Shown here: piece by piece, positions 17,362 to 27,239 of the stretch
How the letters are laid out: every line of letters starts with the position of its first letter
Numbering within the stretch: the first letter of the stretch is position 1
DNA from: UBA1205 sp045534635
GTDB lineage: Bacteria > Bacteroidota > Bacteroidia > Bacteroidales > WCHB1-69
Assembly: GCA_045534635.1 (NCBI GenBank)
Contig: JAZSKB010000011.1
Span: forward strand, 35,746-99,745
DNA length: 64,000 bases
Reading direction: 5' to 3'
Program-made: the position numbers and the translations under genes
Notes under the pieces: generated by a model
Told to the model about the DNA's origin: nothing
The model's input: only the letters and a program-made list of their open reading frames with translations
The model's database searches: none

Positions 17362-18590
17362 ATAGAAAACCAGATGTAGTATTAATAGTTGTTTACCTTT
17401 TTTTGGTATTGTCTGGTTGGTTGAGTATTTTTTCAACGTCAAACCAGTCAGGAGAATTTTTATTACAATCCAATTATGGTTATCAATTAATATGGATAGC
17501 CTCTTCTGTCTTGATAGCATTGTTTGCCTATGTATTAAAAACACGTTTTTTCTGGAATATAGCACAATATATATATATATTGTTTTGTATTTTATTGTTA
17601 GTGGTTATTTTTGTTGGAACAGAAGTTTCAGGAGCCAAATCGTGGATAGGGATAGGCAATTTTGGCATACAACCAGCAGAATTTGCAAAATATGCAACAT
17701 GCTTATTTTTAGCAAAATATGTTTCATCTGCACATTGTGATTTAACAAAATCTAATTCATTGTTGCGTGTTTCTTTATTGATAATGATTCCTATTGTATT
17801 GATTTTGTTGCAAAATGATACTGGCTCTGCTTTGCCGTTTTTATTTTTGATATTTGCTTTATTTAGAGAAGGTTTGACACCTTGGTTGCTTATTATTGGT
17901 TTTACTGCTATATTGTTGTTTGTATTGTTAGTTTATTTTTCTCAGTGGACAGTTTTGTTGATTGTTGCTATTTTGTTTGCATTGATGTTTCTTAAAATGT
18001 ATAAGAAGAAAAAATATCATTTGGGAATGCTAACAGTGTTTTTTATCATAGCCGTTTATATTTTTTCGGTAGATATGTTATACAATAAAGTACTTAAAAC
18101 ACATCAAAAAGAACGTATAGAATTATTGTTTGGAAAAATAGAAGACCCAAGAGGAGTAGGATATAATGTAAATCAGGCACAAATAGCAATAGGTTCAGGA
18201 GGTTTCTGGGGAAAAGGATTTGGTAATGGAACACAAACGCAATTGAAATATGTACCAGAACAACATACCGATTTTATTTTTTGTACGATAGGAGAAGAGC
18301 ATGGATTTTTAGGTACAGCCTACGTAGTTGTATTATATATGTTATTAATATCTCGAATAATTATTTTGTCTGAAAACAATCAAGATGGATATGTTAGAAT
18401 TTATGGTTATTGTATAGCATGTATATTTTTTGCTCATTTTGCTATAAATATTGGAATGACAATTGGACTAATGCCTGTGATAGGCATTCCTTTACCATTT
18501 ATGAGTTATGGAGGGTCCTCGTTATGGGCGTTTACTTTAATGCTGTTTACATTTATCAATATAGAGTCAAAATCGCATGTCTGGGGTTAA
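17358..18590 (+). CDS. rodA: Rod-shape SEDS glycosyltransferase RodA
   Basis: The protein has 410 residues with about ten transmembrane helices. SEDS hallmarks are visible: the NDTGSALPFLF stretch with the catalytic-type Asp, GFGNGTQTQLKYVPEQHTDF in the large extracellular loop, and the late GIPLPFMSYGGSS motif. RodA polymerises glycan strands from lipid II as partner of PBP2. It begins inside the last codons of mrdA. It converges tail to tail with the nitroreductase gene with a 4-base overlap and no terminator between them. Confidence 0.95.
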   Translation: MNRKPDVVLIVVYLFLVLSGWLSIFSTSNQSGEFLLQSNYGYQLIWIASSVLIALFAYVLKTRFFWNIAQYIYILFCILLLVVIFVGTEVSGAKSWIGIGNFGIQPAEFAKYATCLFLAKYVSSAHCDLTKSNSLLRVSLLIMIPIVLILLQNDTGSALPFLFLIFALFREGLTPWLLIIGFTAILLFVLLVYFSQWTVLLIVAILFALMFLKMYKKKKYHLGMLTVFFIIAVYIFSVDMLYNKVLKTHQKERIELLFGKIEDPRGVGYNVNQAQIAIGSGGFWGKGFGNGTQTQLKYVPEQHTDFIFCTIGEEHGFLGTAYVVVLYMLLISRIIILSENNQDGYVRIYGYCIACIFFAHFAINIGMTIGLMPVIGIPLPFMSYGGSSLWAFTLMLFTFINIESKSHVWG

Positions 18591-19120
18591 TAACGATTGA
18601 ATTTTATTACCTCCTCAAAAGGTTTTCTTATCTTTTCTCTATGTTCGTCAGCAGGATACCCCATACTAATAAGTAATGCTAAATGTTTCCTATTAGGAAT
18701 ATGTAGTAATTTTTTGATTTTCTTTTCGTTGAACCAGCCAATAATACAAGTTCCTAATCCTAATTCTGTAGCTTGTAAAGTAATATGTTCTACGGCAATA
18801 CCAATATCCATTAGAGAATAATCTTTACGTTTGATAAGCGAACCAATCCAAGAGGTGAAATTAGGTTTTTCGACAATTACCGCAATGATAATAGGTGCTT
18901 GAGTTAGAAATTTATTCATTCCTAAACTTGCACCATGTTGGGCAATTTTATTTTTTAATTCAATTTGGTCAACAACAACAAACGACCAGCCTTGAGCGTT
19001 GCAAGCCGATGGTGCTAAACGAGCCGCTTCTAAGCATTGTTTTACTTTTTCTTCTTCTATCGGTTGTGAAGAATAATTTCTATTGCTTTGTCTTGTCTTG
19101 ATTGCTTCAAAAACATTCAT
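18587..19120 (-). CDS. Nitroreductase family flavoprotein
   Basis: The protein has 177 residues. It has the FMN-binding start (IKTRQSNRNYSSQPIEEE), PSACNAQGWSFVVV, the DIGIAVEHITLQATELGLGTCIIGWF central helix and the ISMGYPADEHREKIRKPFEE end, as in small bacterial nitroreductases. Such enzymes reduce nitro-aromatics, quinones or enones with NAD(P)H. The physiological substrate is unknown. It lies 12 bases after the lptD stop on the same strand and may be co-transcribed with it. Confidence 0.9.
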   Translation of the reverse strand: MNVFEAIKTRQSNRNYSSQPIEEEKVKQCLEAARLAPSACNAQGWSFVVVDQIELKNKIAQHGASLGMNKFLTQAPIIIAVIVEKPNFTSWIGSLIKRKDYSLMDIGIAVEHITLQATELGLGTCIIGWFNEKKIKKLLHIPNRKHLALLISMGYPADEHREKIRKPFEEVIKFNRY

Positions 19121-19132
19121 AATTTATATTTA

Positions 19133-21730
19133 TTAGTCATTGTATCTTTTTGTAATAGGGTATTTTAAATCTTTGAGCATACTCGCTTTGGCTGCAATTG
19201 TAAATTCAAACATTCTATATGGAGGAAATGGAATCCATTTGAAAGACATTTCCCAACAATGCAAATCACGATGAATTGCTAATTCTGTTGCTGAAATATT
19301 TTTTGTTTTAAAATCGTATCCAGTAGTAACAGAAAATGCCCATTTTTTTGTAAATGCAACTCGTCCTGATATGTTTATAATATTGTTAAAACTGTGATTA
19401 TAAGGAACTAATGTATCAATATAATAATATCGATAATAGTTATAATTGTCGTTTATGTTGTAGGTAAGATTATATGCGATATTGACATACCAATCGCCAA
19501 AATCACTTGGAGAGGCTTGTTTATCTTTTTTATTATTATTTTTTGATTTAAATGTATTAGAATTGAGATTATAAGAAAATGATAATCGCCAAGAAGTTGA
19601 AGACATTCTAAACAATCTGTGATTGACTTTCCATTCTGTAGTATTACAACGATATCCATTGGTATCAATAGAATAGGGGTCAAAATCAAAATTGAAAGAA
19701 AGAAGTAAACCTTGAAATAGTGTAGTTCTTCCTGATAAATTTAAAGTTTTCCAACGAAGGCTATCTGCAGCAAAATCGTAACCAGTAGATAAAGTCACAT
19801 CTTCTAAAAGTGTTATCTTTTTGAATTCTCCATTTTGTTTTTTTATTTTCATTTCCAATTTATTGGAAATAGAAAAATTGATACTTGCCGATGTTTTGAA
19901 ACCAGGAACACCGTATGGCATACTACTAATAGGAGAATAACGTACTATACGATTTTTACTATTAATATCCGCCAAAGAATCAGTGTAAGTGTTATAATTT
20001 GCTTTATTCAATCCAGGGTGATAATTAAATGAGATTGCAGGGGCTAATTCATGTCGAAATGCGGAAACTCTTCCTTTTTTCATCTGATACATACCATATA
20101 ATCGCGTAGATAGAGCCGTATTGTATGTGAGATTGTGTGTAGCCCAAAAGCCAAAAACAGTATCATAGGCGATATTCCCGATAGTTTTTCCTGTAATGGA
20201 ATCAACTGTACTATACCATTTTCTATTAATGCCAGTAAATTGCCATGCTTCGACAAAATTGACTGTGTTTGTCCACGAAATATGTTTAAATAATTTGATA
20301 GTACTTTTTATAGGTATGGAATGTTGAATACCATAATGAAGATTTTTGAGAATATTGTTCCATGAAAAATTGTCGGTAGAATCGTATCCCATAGCTAAAT
20401 TGTTGGTCATATCCAATGAATATTGCATAGAAATATTTTCATACCAACGCAATTTTCCTACGACTTTTTTGCGTCGTAATGGGTAAAATTGACTGATATT
20501 AAAATTAATATGAGGTAAACGTAAATTAAAGTCTTTTTCTATTAATCGTTGTGTCAATTCTGCATTGATACCGAAACTAATTTTACCTAACCAACTTGTA
20601 CTAAAGTTGATAGAAGATGATGTTGTTGCTTGCGTTGCTCTTCTAATATCGCTAATGCTTGTATTTCTGTTGTAAGAAGAGTTCATAAATTGTACAGATG
20701 CAGAAAAACGATTGGTAGGGTGTGCTTTTGCACTTTGTTGATGACTCCATTCAATGAAAAAATTATTGGTAGTATCGTATTCAATAGTATGTCTTAACCC
20801 TCGTACCATTCTATCGAAATGAATATTGTAATGCCCTGTAAATTTGTATCTTTTAGCGTAATTAGATGCTAACCCAACCCCAAAACTGCCGCGCATATAA
20901 ATATCTGCGGTAATTGCAAAGTCAACAACATCTTTTACAGAAAAATAATATCCCAACCCTTTGAATGCAAAACCATATTCAGAATCGTCGGAAAAGGTAG
21001 GCATCAATATTCCATTTCGATGAGTACTATTCATTGGGAAAAAACCGAAAGGAAGAGCAAGCGGAAGAGGAACACCTCCAACTTTTATTCCTAAAACTCC
21101 AGTAACAATTTTATCGTTGGGAATTACCTTGGCTTTACGGAAAAATGCTTCATAGTGAGGTGAATGTAAATTACATGTGGTATATTTCCCTTTTTTTATG
21201 AAACTTGTATTATCTTTATCTTTTTTTATTATTTCCCCGTGAAGAAAACTTTCGTCTTGTTGCGTAATAACGTGTTTAATAAGCCCTTTTTTTGTATTAA
21301 AATTGTAATCAATTTCTTCTGATTCAAAAGTAAGTTCTCCTTGTTTGAATATAGGCGTACCTATTAAATTATTGTTGCTATCAAGTATTCCATTTGCTTT
21401 TAATTCATTTTTATTAAAATCCAATTCTATATGATTGGATTTTAGATTGATATCATCGTAAGTGATATCTGCATTGTTGTGTAAAAATGCTTTATTGGTT
21501 TTAATATCAAAGGTAACAGAGTCTTCTGCATAGTAATCAACGATTTCGGTAATGGCGTTAGGTGATATTTTCATTTTGGCAGTAGTATCAACAAAATTGC
21601 TATCAACAATATCGTTATTGTTGTTTTTTTCACTATTTACTTCAATATTTTGAGCAAAACAAATAGATAAACAACAAACGAATACTATTGTTGTAAACCT
21701 AAAGAATCGATATATATATTTAACAATCAA
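19133..21730 (-). CDS. lptD: LPS-assembly outer membrane protein LptD (OstA-like)
   Basis: The protein has 865 residues. After a signal peptide (ending near CFAQ) comes an OstA/LptA-like jellyroll (about 70-190: FDIKTNKAFLHNNADITYDDI, LKSNHIELDFNKNEL). A long beta-barrel rich in aromatic strands follows, starting near FPMNSTHRNGILMPTF. This is the usual Bacteroidota LptD, which with LptE inserts LPS into the outer leaflet. Conserved disulfide cysteines of the proteobacterial form are not evident. The gene is divergent from the amidase/MCE pair, a recurrent arrangement in this phylum. Confidence 0.9.
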   Translation of the reverse strand: MIVKYIYRFFRFTTIVFVCCLSICFAQNIEVNSEKNNNNDIVDSNFVDTTAKMKISPNAITEIVDYYAEDSVTFDIKTNKAFLHNNADITYDDINLKSNHIELDFNKNELKANGILDSNNNLIGTPIFKQGELTFESEEIDYNFNTKKGLIKHVITQQDESFLHGEIIKKDKDNTSFIKKGKYTTCNLHSPHYEAFFRKAKVIPNDKIVTGVLGIKVGGVPLPLALPFGFFPMNSTHRNGILMPTFSDDSEYGFAFKGLGYYFSVKDVVDFAITADIYMRGSFGVGLASNYAKRYKFTGHYNIHFDRMVRGLRHTIEYDTTNNFFIEWSHQQSAKAHPTNRFSASVQFMNSSYNRNTSISDIRRATQATTSSSINFSTSWLGKISFGINAELTQRLIEKDFNLRLPHINFNISQFYPLRRKKVVGKLRWYENISMQYSLDMTNNLAMGYDSTDNFSWNNILKNLHYGIQHSIPIKSTIKLFKHISWTNTVNFVEAWQFTGINRKWYSTVDSITGKTIGNIAYDTVFGFWATHNLTYNTALSTRLYGMYQMKKGRVSAFRHELAPAISFNYHPGLNKANYNTYTDSLADINSKNRIVRYSPISSMPYGVPGFKTSASINFSISNKLEMKIKKQNGEFKKITLLEDVTLSTGYDFAADSLRWKTLNLSGRTTLFQGLLLSFNFDFDPYSIDTNGYRCNTTEWKVNHRLFRMSSTSWRLSFSYNLNSNTFKSKNNNKKDKQASPSDFGDWYVNIAYNLTYNINDNYNYYRYYYIDTLVPYNHSFNNIINISGRVAFTKKWAFSVTTGYDFKTKNISATELAIHRDLHCWEMSFKWIPFPPYRMFEFTIAAKASMLKDLKYPITKRYND

Positions 21731-21779
21731 TTGTTTAAATAATTTTTTTACTACTGCTTTTCAGTATATAATTTTTGAT

Positions 21780-21788
21780 TACCTTTGC
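21780..21788 (+). promoter_or_regulatory. Promoter -7 box of the amidase-MlaD transcript
   Basis: TACCTTTGC on the plus strand. It faces the lptD promoter box 15 bases to its right. Confidence 0.72.
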
Positions 21789-21803
21789 AATATAAATTAA
21801 AAG

Positions 21804-21812
21804 GCAAAGGTA
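21804..21812 (-). promoter_or_regulatory. Promoter -7 box of lptD
   Basis: TACCTTTGC on the minus strand. Together with the plus-strand box it makes an inverted repeat, and each transcript starts by crossing the other promoter. Confidence 0.72.
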
Positions 21813-21889
21813 CAAAAAAATGCTTATAAACTTGTTGTAATTTTATTTTAATTATAAAATTTGTTCAATAGATATATAATTTTGAAAAA

Positions 21890-22981
21890 ATGAAGCGAAT
21901 TAGAAGAATTTTACTAGTATGTTTCACTATATTATTGGTATCAGTACAAGCGGGAAAACCAATAAAGGTAGTGGTACTTGATGCTGGTCATGGAGGAGAA
22001 GACCCTGGAGCGATAGGCATTACAGGAGTTAATGAAAAAACGATTAATTTGGCGATTGTTCTTAAATTAGGAAAATTGATAGAACAACAATATCCCGACA
22101 TTAAAGTAATATATACTCGTAAAACAGATGTTTTTGTGAAATTGAATAGAAGAGCACAAATTGCAAATGAACAACATGCAGATGTATTTATTTCTATTCA
22201 TTGCAATTCTGCAACATCAGCATCAAGTTATGGGACAGAAACATTTGTAATGGGTATGGATAAAAGTGCGGCAAATTTAGAATTGGCACAAAAAGAAAAT
22301 GCTTCAATATTATTGGAATCGAATACAAAAGAAAATTATGGAGATTTTGACCCCAATTCGCCAGAGGCATATATTATTTTTTCATTGTATCAAAATGCTT
22401 ATTTAACTCAAAGTTTAAGTTTGGCAAGTAATATTCAAAGTGAATTTAAAAATACTTTGTCAAGAGTAGATAGAGGGGTGAAACAAGCTCCATTGTTGGT
22501 TTTGTGGAAAACAACAATGCCTTCTATTCTTGTTGAAGCCGGTTTTTTAAGTAACAAAACAGAAGAAAGTTATTTAAATTCAGAAAAAGGGCAAAATGAA
22601 CTTGCAACAGCAATATTTGTAGCATTCTGCAAAATGGTAGATGATAATGCAGAAAAATCTGTTACGATAAATAATGATACTACAACAGACAAAATAGAGA
22701 AAAAATCAAAAGTTACTTATAAAGTTCAATTTATGACCCTTAATCGAAAGTTGACAGCTAACGACCCAGCATTAAAAGGATTACCAGATATTGATGTTGT
22801 TAAAGTTAATGAAAATACTTATATCTATTCTGCTGGAAAAGCCTCAACATACGATGAAATTTTATCTGTAAAAGAGATAGTGAAAAAATGTGGTTATGCT
22901 GATGCTTTTATTACTGCTTTTGATATGAATAACAATAGAATATCTATTACAGAGGCAAAGAAATTAGAGATAGAAAAATAA
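21890..22981 (+). CDS. N-acetylmuramoyl-L-alanine amidase (Amidase_3)
   Basis: The protein has 363 residues. A signal peptide (about 1-20) precedes the Amidase_3 zinc domain: VVVLDAGHGGEDPGAIG with the first His, the Glu in GVNEK, the HCNSA histidine, and PSILVEAGFLSN with the catalytic Glu. A C-terminal region (about 270-363) resembles an SPOR-type peptidoglycan-binding domain. It cleaves the peptide from glycan strands in the periplasm during division or remodelling. It is followed after 12 bases by the MCE-domain gene and shares its transcript. Confidence 0.92.
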   Translation: MKRIRRILLVCFTILLVSVQAGKPIKVVVLDAGHGGEDPGAIGITGVNEKTINLAIVLKLGKLIEQQYPDIKVIYTRKTDVFVKLNRRAQIANEQHADVFISIHCNSATSASSYGTETFVMGMDKSAANLELAQKENASILLESNTKENYGDFDPNSPEAYIIFSLYQNAYLTQSLSLASNIQSEFKNTLSRVDRGVKQAPLLVLWKTTMPSILVEAGFLSNKTEESYLNSEKGQNELATAIFVAFCKMVDDNAEKSVTINNDTTTDKIEKKSKVTYKVQFMTLNRKLTANDPALKGLPDIDVVKVNENTYIYSAGKASTYDEILSVKEIVKKCGYADAFITAFDMNNNRISITEAKKLEIEK

Positions 22982-22993
22982 AAAATAAAAAAA

Positions 22994-23923
22994 ATGAATA
23001 TTTTAAAAAGTAAAGAAGTTAAAATTGCATTATGGGCAATTATTGCATTGTTTATATTGGTATGGGGTGTTAATTTTCTAAAAGGAATTGATATTTTTAA
23101 GAAACAATATAAATATCATGTTGTTTTTGAAAAAACAGATGGTTTATTGCCTGCTCATTTTGTTGTTGTAAATGGAATGGTGGTAGGAAATGTTGATGAT
23201 ATAGCATTGTTGGGAGAGCAAAATAATAAAATTTTGGTAACGATTAATGTAAACAAAGACATAAAAATTCCTTTAAACTCAGAGTTTTTAATAGGTTCTC
23301 CAAGTCCATTAAGTTCCCCAGAAGTTGATATTTATTTTGGAAATGCTAAACAATATTTACAACAAGGAGATACTATAATAGGAACAAAGGGAAGTAATAT
23401 GTTGGAAGGAGTTGGCGATTTGGTAGCGAATTTAAAAGCAGTTTCCCATTCGTTGGATACCGTAATGTTGTCATTGAAAGAAACAATGAAATCAGGCACA
23501 TTAGATTCTACTTTGAATAATTTGCAACAAATTTCAGATAAAATCAATATTGTGTTGGCTCATAATACTACAAAAGTGGACAATATTGTAAATAATGTGG
23601 ATAATATTACAACAGTACTTAGTAATGAAAGCAATCAATTAGCGACAATAATCACAAATTTAAATCAATTTTCGACAAAATTATCAAGTGAGGAATTTTT
23701 ATCTGCTTTAGATGATATTTCTTTGGCTATCGGTCGTGTTGATAGTATTTTAAATAAAGTAGAAAATGGACAAGGAACTGTTGGTCAGTTGGTTGTTGAT
23801 GATAGTTTGTATGTGAATTTGAAAAATTCAATGAATAGTTTAGATAAATTGCTTATTGATATAAAAGAAAATCCAAAAAAATATATTAATGTAACTGTTT
23901 TTGGAAAAAAAGAAAAAAAATAA
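22994..23923 (+). CDS. MlaD/MCE-domain lipid-transport protein
   Basis: The protein has 309 residues. One N-terminal transmembrane helix (about 12-30) is followed by a single MCE domain (YHVVFEKTDGLLPAHFVVVNGMVVGNVDDIAL, then GSPSPLSSPEVDIYFG). A long helical tail comes after it, as expected for a periplasmic tunnel-forming MCE hexamer. MCE proteins carry phospholipids between membranes. Permease and ATPase partners (MlaE, MlaF) are not in the window. It lies downstream of the amidase, a recurring pair in Bacteroidota. Confidence 0.88.
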   Translation: MNILKSKEVKIALWAIIALFILVWGVNFLKGIDIFKKQYKYHVVFEKTDGLLPAHFVVVNGMVVGNVDDIALLGEQNNKILVTINVNKDIKIPLNSEFLIGSPSPLSSPEVDIYFGNAKQYLQQGDTIIGTKGSNMLEGVGDLVANLKAVSHSLDTVMLSLKETMKSGTLDSTLNNLQQISDKINIVLAHNTTKVDNIVNNVDNITTVLSNESNQLATIITNLNQFSTKLSSEEFLSALDDISLAIGRVDSILNKVENGQGTVGQLVVDDSLYVNLKNSMNSLDKLLIDIKENPKKYINVTVFGKKEKK

Positions 23924-23944
23924 TATTTTTTAGGTTTAGAAGTT

Positions 23945-26335
23945 GTGAGAGGCTATTTTTTGAGTAAGATAATTATAGAGCAAAGAAATTACATTTTGGT
24001 AATTGCTATCTTGTTGTTGTTCCCATTTTTGTATGGACAACAGAAATATACTATTAGTGGTTATATCCGAGATATTGACAATGGAGAAGTATTATCAAAT
24101 GTAAATGTGTATCTTGTCGAAAATAGTAAAGGCACAACAAGCAATAATTATGGTTTTTATTCTATCACAGTAGAACAAGGAGAATATACGATAAAAGCAC
24201 AATTTGTTGGTTTTCAATTATATGAACAAAAAGTTTCATTAAATAAAAATATTCGTTTAGATATTGATATGCAAACTATGGTTTTTCAAACCAAGGAATT
24301 TGTTATAAGTTCGCAACACAACGATGATAATGTAAAATCTTCATCAATGGGAACACAAGCAGTAAATATTGAGACGATAAAAAAAATGCCTGCTTTTTTT
24401 GGAGAAGCTGATATATTGAAAACAATACAATTGATGCCAGGAGTACAATCTTCGGGAGAAGGTTCTTCGGGTTATTATGTTCGTGGTGGAGGAATAGACC
24501 AAAATTTGGTGTTATTAGACGAAGCAATTATTTATAATACAGGTCATTTATTTGGTTTTTTTTCTATTTTCAATGCAGATGCTATTCGTTCTGCTGAAAT
24601 GATAAAATCGGGAATGCCAGCCAATTATGGAGGTAGATTAGCTTCTGTTTTAGAAGTGAATATGAAAGAGGGAAATATGAAAAAATACGAAGTAGATGGA
24701 GGGATTGGACTTATCTTTGCTCGTATTTCGGCACAAGGTCCGATTGTTAAAAATAAAGCATCTTTTTTGGTTTCAGCACGTAGAACATACATAGATGCTC
24801 TTATTCAGCCTTTTTTAAAAAAAGATTCTCCAGCAAAGGGGTTAAAATTTTATTTTTATGATTTAAATGCAAAAGCTAATTGGCGAATCAATGATAAACA
24901 TACTATCTTTTTAAGTGGTTATTATGGTATGGATACTTATGGTTTTAAAAGTGAAGAATCTGCTCTTGATGCTCAATTTACTTGGCGTAATGCTTCTGCT
25001 TCTTTTCGGTGGAATTATGCAATAAATAATCAAATATTTCTCAATACTTCCTTGTTATTTAGTGATTACGATTTTCAGACAAGTATGGGATTTGATGTTT
25101 ATAATTTACAAGTTTTTTCAGGTATTCGAGATTATGCATTCAAATCGCATATAACTTATATGCCCGATAGGCATATATTAAAATTTGGTGTTGATTATAC
25201 ATTTCATCATTTTCGACCAAATACATTCAATGCAGAAGCAGGTTCTTATTTAGAAATACCATCTCCATCTCATTATTTTGCAAATGAAGTGGCTATGTTT
25301 GCAAATGATGAAATTGATTTAAGTGACTGTATTCGTTTGAATATTGGTCTTCGAGGGACATTTTTTCAACATATAGGCAATTATATGCAATATCATGCCG
25401 ATGAATTTGGACGACCTATTGATTCAACATTTTATGCAAAAGGTGAAAATGTAAAACATTATTGGGGGATAGAGCCTCGTGTTTCGCTTCGATTTTTGTT
25501 AGATAAAACTACATCTTTGAAAGTATCTTATATGCACAACTATCAATATTTACATCAAGTGGCATTGTCTTCTATTTCATTGCCTACCGATGTTTGGTTG
25601 CCATCTACCTACAATATCAAACCATTAATAGGCAATCAATATTCAATTGGGGTGTACAAAAATTTTAAAAATAATATGTTTGAAACATCTATTGAGTTGT
25701 ATTACAAAGATATGAAGAATTTAACAGAATATAGAGAAGGATATTCTCCTTTGACAGAAGCCTCCAATAGTTTGGATATGCAATATACTCAAGGCGATGG
25801 TTATAGTTATGGAGTAGAATTTTTTGTAAATAAAACAATAGGAAAATTTACTGGTTGGGTGGCTTATACTTTATCGTGGTCGCGACGAGAATTTCCAGAG
25901 TTGAATGGAGGTAAAGAATTTCCATCGCAAAACGACCGAAGACATGATGTGTCAATAACATTATCTTATGATATTTTACCCAATCTTACTGCTTCGGCTG
26001 TTTGGGTATATGCAACAGGAAATACAATGACAATTCCTATCGGTTTTTATTTTGTGGGATATAATTTAATAACCCAGTATAGTGATAGAAATGCTTATCG
26101 TGTTCCACCATATCATCGTATGGATTTATCTGTGAATTGGGTGATGAAAAAAACTGAAAGATTTGAACATTCATTGAACTTTTCTGTTTACAATGTGTAC
26201 AATAGAAAAAATCCATTTTATATAACCATAGCAACACAAATGAATACTGCAGATATGGAAATTACCAATCAAGCATATCAAATGTCGTTGTTTCCGATAT
26301 TGCCTTCTATATCGTGGAATTTTAAATTTAAATAA
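23945..26335 (+). CDS. TonB-dependent receptor with carboxypeptidase-like N-terminal domain
   Basis: The protein has 796 residues. After the signal segment, a CarboxypepD_reg-like domain (YTISGYIRDIDNGEVLSNVN, GTTSNNYGFYSITVE) precedes a plug domain (MPAFFGEADILKTIQLMPGV, SSGYYVRGGG) and a TonB-dependent barrel ending in aromatic FKFK. Translation must begin at a non-ATG codon: GTG at 23945 is the best choice and no in-frame ATG precedes the mature domain. With the DUF4249 lipoprotein 3 bases downstream it forms a receptor/lipoprotein pair. The ligand is unknown. Confidence 0.9.
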   Translation: MRGYFLSKIIIEQRNYILVIAILLLFPFLYGQQKYTISGYIRDIDNGEVLSNVNVYLVENSKGTTSNNYGFYSITVEQGEYTIKAQFVGFQLYEQKVSLNKNIRLDIDMQTMVFQTKEFVISSQHNDDNVKSSSMGTQAVNIETIKKMPAFFGEADILKTIQLMPGVQSSGEGSSGYYVRGGGIDQNLVLLDEAIIYNTGHLFGFFSIFNADAIRSAEMIKSGMPANYGGRLASVLEVNMKEGNMKKYEVDGGIGLIFARISAQGPIVKNKASFLVSARRTYIDALIQPFLKKDSPAKGLKFYFYDLNAKANWRINDKHTIFLSGYYGMDTYGFKSEESALDAQFTWRNASASFRWNYAINNQIFLNTSLLFSDYDFQTSMGFDVYNLQVFSGIRDYAFKSHITYMPDRHILKFGVDYTFHHFRPNTFNAEAGSYLEIPSPSHYFANEVAMFANDEIDLSDCIRLNIGLRGTFFQHIGNYMQYHADEFGRPIDSTFYAKGENVKHYWGIEPRVSLRFLLDKTTSLKVSYMHNYQYLHQVALSSISLPTDVWLPSTYNIKPLIGNQYSIGVYKNFKNNMFETSIELYYKDMKNLTEYREGYSPLTEASNSLDMQYTQGDGYSYGVEFFVNKTIGKFTGWVAYTLSWSRREFPELNGGKEFPSQNDRRHDVSITLSYDILPNLTASAVWVYATGNTMTIPIGFYFVGYNLITQYSDRNAYRVPPYHRMDLSVNWVMKKTERFEHSLNFSVYNVYNRKNPFYITIATQMNTADMEITNQAYQMSLFPILPSISWNFKFK

Positions 26336-26338
26336 GCA

Positions 26339-27238
26339 ATGAAAAAATATATATTATTAATAATACCGATAATGCTCTTGTTGAGTTGTGAAACTCCGAT
26401 AAGTGTAAAATTACCAAAATCAAGTTCAACCAAAGTAATAGAAGGCTGGATTGAAAATGGACAATCACCTATTGTTGTTGTTTCCAATTCTTTAGATTAT
26501 TATTCTACTATTAATGTAGATTCTATTCAAGCAAGTGTAGATAAAGATGCAATAGTAACAGTAACAGATGAATATGGTAATACAGAACAATTGAAGTTGG
26601 GTTTTAGTTTTGAGCATATTTTCGGCTTAATGGGAGCAGTTTATTCAGGAACAACAATTGTCGGAGAAGCTGGAAAAACATATTATTTGCGTGTAGAAGA
26701 TAAAGATGGAAATGTTTATACTGCTACAACAACTATCCCCAATAATACGGTTAATATTGATTCTTTGAAATTTACCAATAATAATCCTACAGATACTGCT
26801 GCTTTGATACGTGTTTATTTTACAGATGAGGCTTCAACATACGATTGTTATCGTTTTTTTGTTAAGGTAAATAATTTAGATGTTTGTTATTCTCAAATCA
26901 GTTTAGGAACTTTCGACGATTTAACATTCAATGGAAAGGCTATGAATTATGAAATGATACGTAGTCCGTTGAGTAATATGGTAATGACAGCAATGTCGGA
27001 AAAAGATAGAGAAGCATATTATCGTCGATATTTTAAAAAAGGAGATGTCGTTTGTGTACGTTCTACATTGACCGATACTGCCACATTGAATTATTGGTTT
27101 CCTTTGCAAGTTGACGTTCAAGTAGGATTTGTCGCCTATATGATAACAAGTACTTATCCTACCAATATCAAAGGTGAAAATGTGACTGGCATTTGGTCTG
27201 GATATAATGCTCGTTACGATACGCTTGTTTTTGAATAA
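26339..27238 (+). CDS. DUF4249 lipoprotein
   Basis: The protein has 299 residues. A lipoprotein signal (LLIIPIMLLLSCE) gives lipidation at Cys17. DUF4249-type Ig-like strands follow: VIEGWIENGQSPIVVVSNS, VTVTDEYGN, GEAGKTYYLRVEDKDGNVYTA. DUF4249 proteins are nearly always encoded right after a carboxypeptidase-regulated TonB receptor and are probable cell-surface partners of it. It ends two bases before the convergent engB stop, with no terminator between them. Confidence 0.87.
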   Translation: MKKYILLIIPIMLLLSCETPISVKLPKSSSTKVIEGWIENGQSPIVVVSNSLDYYSTINVDSIQASVDKDAIVTVTDEYGNTEQLKLGFSFEHIFGLMGAVYSGTTIVGEAGKTYYLRVEDKDGNVYTATTTIPNNTVNIDSLKFTNNNPTDTAALIRVYFTDEASTYDCYRFFVKVNNLDVCYSQISLGTFDDLTFNGKAMNYEMIRSPLSNMVMTAMSEKDREAYYRRYFKKGDVVCVRSTLTDTATLNYWFPLQVDVQVGFVAYMITSTYPTNIKGENVTGIWSGYNARYDTLVFE

Positions 27239-27239
27239 T

